7,937 bases of DNA from Candidatus Woesearchaeota archaeon (lineage in GTDB: Archaea > Nanobdellota > Nanobdellia > Woesearchaeales > UBA525), in assembly GCA_023252315.1 (NCBI GenBank), contig JAJPEB010000058.1, positions 1 to 7,937 on the forward strand, in the 5' to 3' direction. This document shows positions 5,244 through 7,937 of this stretch, piece by piece. Within the stretch, counting starts at the first letter, position 1, and each line of letters opens with the position of its first letter. The position numbers and the translations under genes are program-made. The notes under the pieces are model-generated. The model made no database searches. It was not told the origin of the DNA and saw only the letters and a list, made by a program, of their open reading frames with translations.

Positions 5244-5954
5244 ATGCCCTTCGACTACCGCAGCGACCTCCTCTCAACCTATCCTGGAGAGAGACATGCC
5301 ATCGTCTTGGGCACCGACGACATGGAGTTCAGGCATGTCGCAGGCGCATGCGACGCGGTGCGCGCCTTCGGCCAGCTCGGGTTCGCGAGCGTGCATGCGC
5401 TCCTGCCTCGCACAGTGGAGATGGGCGCGCAGGGCATCGCGCTCGTGCGAGGAGAGAATACCGCATACGGGGTGCGCTCGGCGGCGCGCGAGGCGCTCGC
5501 GCAGGCGAACCCTTCGCATGCGCTGCTCGCGCTCTACATCGCGGGGCATGGACACAGCGAGGGGATGGGCCCGCTCATCCGAGGCGGGGGCAGGGACATC
5601 CACTCCCCTGCGCTCTCGCACGCGCTCCCCGAAGGGATCGACACGCTGCTGCTCTTCCCGCAGTGCTCAGGCAGGGAGCTCGCGCACGAGATCGGCACCT
5701 CGCGCTGCGCATCCACGACCATGATGACCGTCTCTGACCCGCGCAGAGGCCTCGCGAACCAGCCGACATGGTACCGGGAGGGATTCGTCGACTGGTTCTG
5801 GCAGACCCTGCGAAGGAACGGCGGCGACCTCTACGACGCGACGGACCGTGCGGCAATCAACGACCGCCATCCTGCGGACAACACCCCCACGCTCGCGCGC
5901 GCGGTCAAGGGCTCGATCACGGAGCTGGTCGAGTTCGCGACCTACAATCCGTAG
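5244..5954 (+). CDS. Caspase-fold (clan CD) cysteine-peptidase-like protein
   Basis: Predicted soluble caspase/legumain-fold protein of 236 residues. The order of elements fits the fold. A first strand RHAIVLGTDD (18-27) is followed by GACDAVRAFGQLGFASVHALLP (34-55), resembling the 'DAexLaexLxxlGF' helix and strand. Next come NTAYGVRSAAREALAQ and the strand LLALYIAGHGHSEG with the likely catalytic His (H102; H104 nearby). The strand DTLLLFPQCSGRELAHEI carries the likely nucleophile C141 in QCSG, compared with QACRG in caspases and ACESG in legumains. The block TTMMTVSDPRRG...YREGFVDWFWQTL matches the following strand and helix. The His-Cys spacing (37-39) is near that of caspases. I see no signal peptide, membrane segment or death-type adaptor domain. 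The ATG is supported by a TATA box 23 nt upstream. It is the only plus-strand gene, placed between rpsJ and EF-1 alpha. Peptidase activity, specificity and a role in cell death or stress are unproven. Confidence 0.75.
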   Translation: MPFDYRSDLLSTYPGERHAIVLGTDDMEFRHVAGACDAVRAFGQLGFASVHALLPRTVEMGAQGIALVRGENTAYGVRSAAREALAQANPSHALLALYIAGHGHSEGMGPLIRGGGRDIHSPALSHALPEGIDTLLLFPQCSGRELAHEIGTSRCASTTMMTVSDPRRGLANQPTWYREGFVDWFWQTLRRNGGDLYDATDRAAINDRHPADNTPTLARAVKGSITELVEFATYNP

Positions 5955-5959
5955 ACCTC

Positions 5960-5988
5960 GGAAGGGAAAGAAAAAAGAGAAAAAGAAA
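5960..5988 (-). terminator. T-rich terminator of the EF-1 alpha gene
   Basis: The plus strand carries an uninterrupted 29-nt purine tract, so the minus strand right after the EF-1 alpha stop is a pure pyrimidine tract with T5 and T6 runs. This is the usual form of an archaeal intrinsic terminator. It lies in the 40-bp gap between two converging genes. No T run serves the plus-strand gene. Confidence 0.65.
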
Positions 5989-5994
5989 TCGCGT

Positions 5995-7287
5995 TCAGAC
6001 CTGCTTCTTCACGATGTCGATGCACATGCCTGCGGCGACCGTCGCGCCGGAGTCGCGGATCGCGAACTGGCACAGCTGCGGGATGTCCGACTTCTTCTCG
6101 ATCACGAGCGGCTGCATCGGAACGAGGCGCACGATCGCGGCGTCGCCGTTCTTGATGAAGTCCGGGTTCTCCTGCAGCGTCTCGCCCGTCGCCGGGTTGA
6201 GCTTCTTCACGATCTGCTCCACCCTGCACGCGATCTGCGCCGTGTGGATGTGGAAGACCGGCGTGTAGCCCACCGTGATCACGGACGGGTGGTTGAGCAC
6301 GACGATCTGCGCCGTGAACTCCGTCGCGACCGTGGGCACGCTGTTCGGGTGGCCGATCACGTCGCCACGCGCCACGTCCTTCTTGCCAAAGCCGCGCACG
6401 CTGATGCCGACGTTGTCGCCGGGCTCCGCCTGCTGGATCTGCTCGTGGTGCATCTCGATCGTCTTGCACTCGCCCGGGACCTGCTTGCCCTCGCGGCCGG
6501 GGACGGCCACGATCTTGTCGTTGAGCTTGAGGATGCCCGTCTCGATGCGGCCCACCGGCACTACGCCGATGCCCGTGATGTTGTAGACGTCCTGGATGGG
6601 CATGCGCAGCGGCAGGTTCGTCGGCTTCTCCGGCTCCTTGAGGTTGTCGATCGCCTCGATGAGCGTGGGGCCCGTGTACCAGGGCATCTTGTCGCTCTTC
6701 TTGACGATGTTGTCGCCGTGGTAGCTCGCGACCGCGAGGAACTGGATGGCGTCCGTCTTGTAGCCGACGCTCTTGAGGAGCTTCTCGACATCCTCCTTGA
6801 CCTGCTTCCAGCGCGCCTCCTTGAAGTCGACGCCCGAGATGTCCATCTTGTTGATGGCCACGATGAGCTGGTTCACGCCGAGCACCTTGCTCAGGAACAC
6901 GTGCTCCTTCGTCTGGGAGTTGATGCCGTCGTTCGCCGCGACCACCAGCACGCCCGCGTCCGCCTGGGATGCGCCCGTGATCATGTTCTTCACGAAGTCC
7001 TTGTGCCCGGGCGCGTCGATGATGGTGATCTCGAACTTCTTCGTGTCGAAGCGCTTGTGCGCGAGGTCGATCGTGACGCCGCGCTCCTGCTCCTCCTTGA
7101 GGTTGTCCATGACGTACGCGAACTCGAATCCTGCCTTGCCGAGCTCCTGCGCCTTCTCCTTGAGCTTGCGCAGCTCCTGCTCGCTGATCGCGCCACCGTC
7201 GAACATGAGGCGGCCGACAGTGGTGCTCTTGCCGTGGTCAACGTGACCGATGAACACGAGGTTCAAGTGGGGCTTTGCCTTTGCCAT
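5995..7287 (-). CDS. tuf: Translation elongation factor EF-1 alpha (aEF1A)
   Basis: GTPase that delivers aminoacyl-tRNA to the ribosome. The product is 430 residues, within the archaeal range. The G domain has G1 GHVDHGKST (14-22), the switch I block ERGVTIDLAHKRFDT, G3 DAPGHKDFVKNM and G4 NKMD. G5 reads VASYHGDN, where most homologues have SA rather than AS. Domains 2 and 3 follow from about 220: LPLRMPIQDVYNITGIGVVPVGRIETG, later AEPGDNVGISVRG, and a C-terminal AIRDSGATVAAGMCIDI. The LAHK and WYTGPTL blocks mark the archaeal/eukaryotic branch and exclude bacterial EF-Tu. ATG 7287 has a strong AGGAGGA ribosome binding site 9 nt upstream and a TATA box 54 nt upstream. It is transcribed on its own rather than jointly with rpsJ. 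Confidence 0.98.
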   Translation of the reverse strand: MAKAKPHLNLVFIGHVDHGKSTTVGRLMFDGGAISEQELRKLKEKAQELGKAGFEFAYVMDNLKEEQERGVTIDLAHKRFDTKKFEITIIDAPGHKDFVKNMITGASQADAGVLVVAANDGINSQTKEHVFLSKVLGVNQLIVAINKMDISGVDFKEARWKQVKEDVEKLLKSVGYKTDAIQFLAVASYHGDNIVKKSDKMPWYTGPTLIEAIDNLKEPEKPTNLPLRMPIQDVYNITGIGVVPVGRIETGILKLNDKIVAVPGREGKQVPGECKTIEMHHEQIQQAEPGDNVGISVRGFGKKDVARGDVIGHPNSVPTVATEFTAQIVVLNHPSVITVGYTPVFHIHTAQIACRVEQIVKKLNPATGETLQENPDFIKNGDAAIVRLVPMQPLVIEKKSDIPQLCQFAIRDSGATVAAGMCIDIVKKQV

Positions 7288-7317
7288 TTTACGTTTCCTC
7301 CTACATAGATGAGTATC
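7288..7317 (-). promoter_or_regulatory. EF-1 alpha leader with strong Shine-Dalgarno site and start-stop codon pair
   Basis: The predicted leader is about 30 nt. AGGAGGA (7296-7302) is a near-perfect Shine-Dalgarno site. Directly upstream and overlapping it is ATG-TAG (7301-7306), a minimal start-stop ORF. ACTCATCT and GAAACG(T/C)AA are shared with the rpsJ leader. Confidence 0.6.
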
Positions 7318-7340
7318 TGCGACGTGTGAACTGGAAGGGT

Positions 7341-7348
7341 TTTAAAAA
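7341..7348 (-). promoter_or_regulatory. TATA box of the EF-1 alpha gene
   Basis: The minus strand reads TTTTTAAA, preceded by CAGAAACC. The predicted transcription start is near 7317, about 30 nt before the start codon. It lies 25 bp beyond the stop of the upstream gene, so EF-1 alpha is probably a separate transcription unit. Confidence 0.75.
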
Positions 7349-7372
7349 GGTTTCTGTGGAGGAGCGATTCCC

Positions 7373-7937
7373 TCACTGCAGGTACGCGACGCCCGCCACC
7401 GCCTCCCCGCGAGGAGGCTCCCGGCATGCCGAAGGATCGAACCGATAGCTCTTCCTCTCCCTCCTACGCTCGAGACGCTCGCGCATCGAGGACCAGAGAT
7501 TGAGCTCGCGAGCAGCGACATCGATGGCGGAGTCGAGGATGCCCCGCAGGGCCTGCGGCCTGCGGTACGTGCGGGCGACGAGCTCCGCATGCTCCTGTGC
7601 GGTGCCCAGCGGCACGCATGCCTCGAGGATGTTCCCGAGCACCTCCCTGTCCGCGCTGATCGCCGCGCAGTCCTGCAGGGTGTCCTCGATCAGGGAGTAG
7701 GCGTCCGACGCCGCGCTCTCGTTCGCCGCGGCAACAGCGAGGTAGACGTCGTGCATCTCGCGCGCTCCGAGCAGGTACGAGGGACTGCTGAAAGAGGCCT
7801 TTCGCTCCGGCGCGAGCGCGGCCGTGAAATGGGCGGCGGTGCGCAGGCCATCGAGCACGCGCGCCTCGAGCCCTTCGGGCGGCTCGGCATACGATGACTC
7901 CTTGAGCGCGAGATCCTGGAGATCGCAGCGGAGGCTT
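7373..7937 (-). CDS. Unrecognised mostly helical protein, N-terminus off right edge
   Basis: 187 codons plus a stop are visible. The frame is open to the window edge and continues naturally upstream of GTG 7858 (LQDLALKESSYAEPPEGLEARVLDGLRTAAHF), and no TATA-like sequence lies nearby, so the true start is probably outside the window. Predicted structure is helix-rich: REMHDVYLAVAAANESAASDAYSLIEDTLQDC, then ADREVLGNILEACVPLGTAQEHAELVARTYRR, then ALRGILDSAIDVAARELNLWSSMRERLERRRERK. The tail contains a strongly basic patch (about 20 residues rich in Arg/Lys), which could contact nucleic acid; that is speculation. No catalytic motif, membrane segment or signal peptide is seen in this part. I cannot assign a family. 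Confidence 0.65.
   Translation of the reverse strand, partial: SLRCDLQDLALKESSYAEPPEGLEARVLDGLRTAAHFTAALAPERKASFSSPSYLLGAREMHDVYLAVAAANESAASDAYSLIEDTLQDCAAISADREVLGNILEACVPLGTAQEHAELVARTYRRPQALRGILDSAIDVAARELNLWSSMRERLERRRERKSYRFDPSACREPPRGEAVAGVAYLQ

Noticed and set aside
5848..7308. A 486-codon plus-strand open frame antisense to EF-1 alpha
   Set aside because: It is a codon-bias shadow of a certain gene, rich in Arg/Asp/Val/Leu, and it overlaps the end of the caspase-like gene.
1..7937. CRISPR array, insertion sequence or replication origin
   Set aside because: No regularly spaced repeats, transposase-like frames, terminal inverted repeats or origin-type repeat clusters were seen on either strand.

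Overview
The window looks archaeal and GC-rich. It encodes an archaeal/eukaryotic-type EF-1 alpha (not EF-Tu) and an archaeal-type ribosomal protein uS10. Nearly every gene has a TATA box (TTTAAA core). The tRNA has no encoded CCA, and several start codons lie 23-24 nt after the TATA box, as in archaeal leaderless mRNAs. Small genes, tight spacing and several proteins I cannot place suggest a small-genome archaeon, perhaps of the DPANN group (for example Micrarchaeota-like). That placement is inference and weak.

Layout, left to right. (1) Positions 1-1582, minus strand: a two-gene nucleotide operon. A two-domain dCTP deaminase (dcd) overlaps by 4 bp a variant-type thymidylate kinase (tmk), which runs off the left edge. 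Together they serve dUTP/dTTP supply. (2) 1759-3005, minus: an FAD/NAD(P)-binding oxidoreductase resembling N-hydroxylating monooxygenases, broken by one frameshift. (3) 3107-3189, minus: tRNA-Ser(CGA). (4) 3251-3739, minus: a GNAT-fold acetyltransferase whose promoter and 5' end are a degenerate copy of the tRNA-Ser promoter and the first third of that tRNA. (5) 3793-4635, minus: an unrecognised 280-residue protein. (6) 4731-5036, minus: rpsJ (uS10). (7) 5244-5954, plus: the only plus-strand gene, a caspase-fold (clan CD) cysteine-peptidase-like protein. (8) 5995-7287, minus: EF-1 alpha. (9) 7373-7937, minus: the C-terminal part of an unrecognised protein whose start lies beyond the right edge.

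EF-1 alpha and uS10 are usually adjacent and co-transcribed in archaea. Here the caspase-like gene sits between them on the opposite strand, and each has its own promoter, leader and Shine-Dalgarno site. Their leaders resemble each other, while dcd, the oxidoreductase, the 280-residue protein and the caspase-like gene appear leaderless. The most notable items are the tRNA-derived direct repeat around the acetyltransferase gene, the caspase-like protein inside a translation locus, and the shared leader of the two translation genes. No CRISPR array, insertion sequence, integrase or rRNA was seen. The longest stretch without a gene is about 207 bp (5037-5243), and it holds two divergent promoters.
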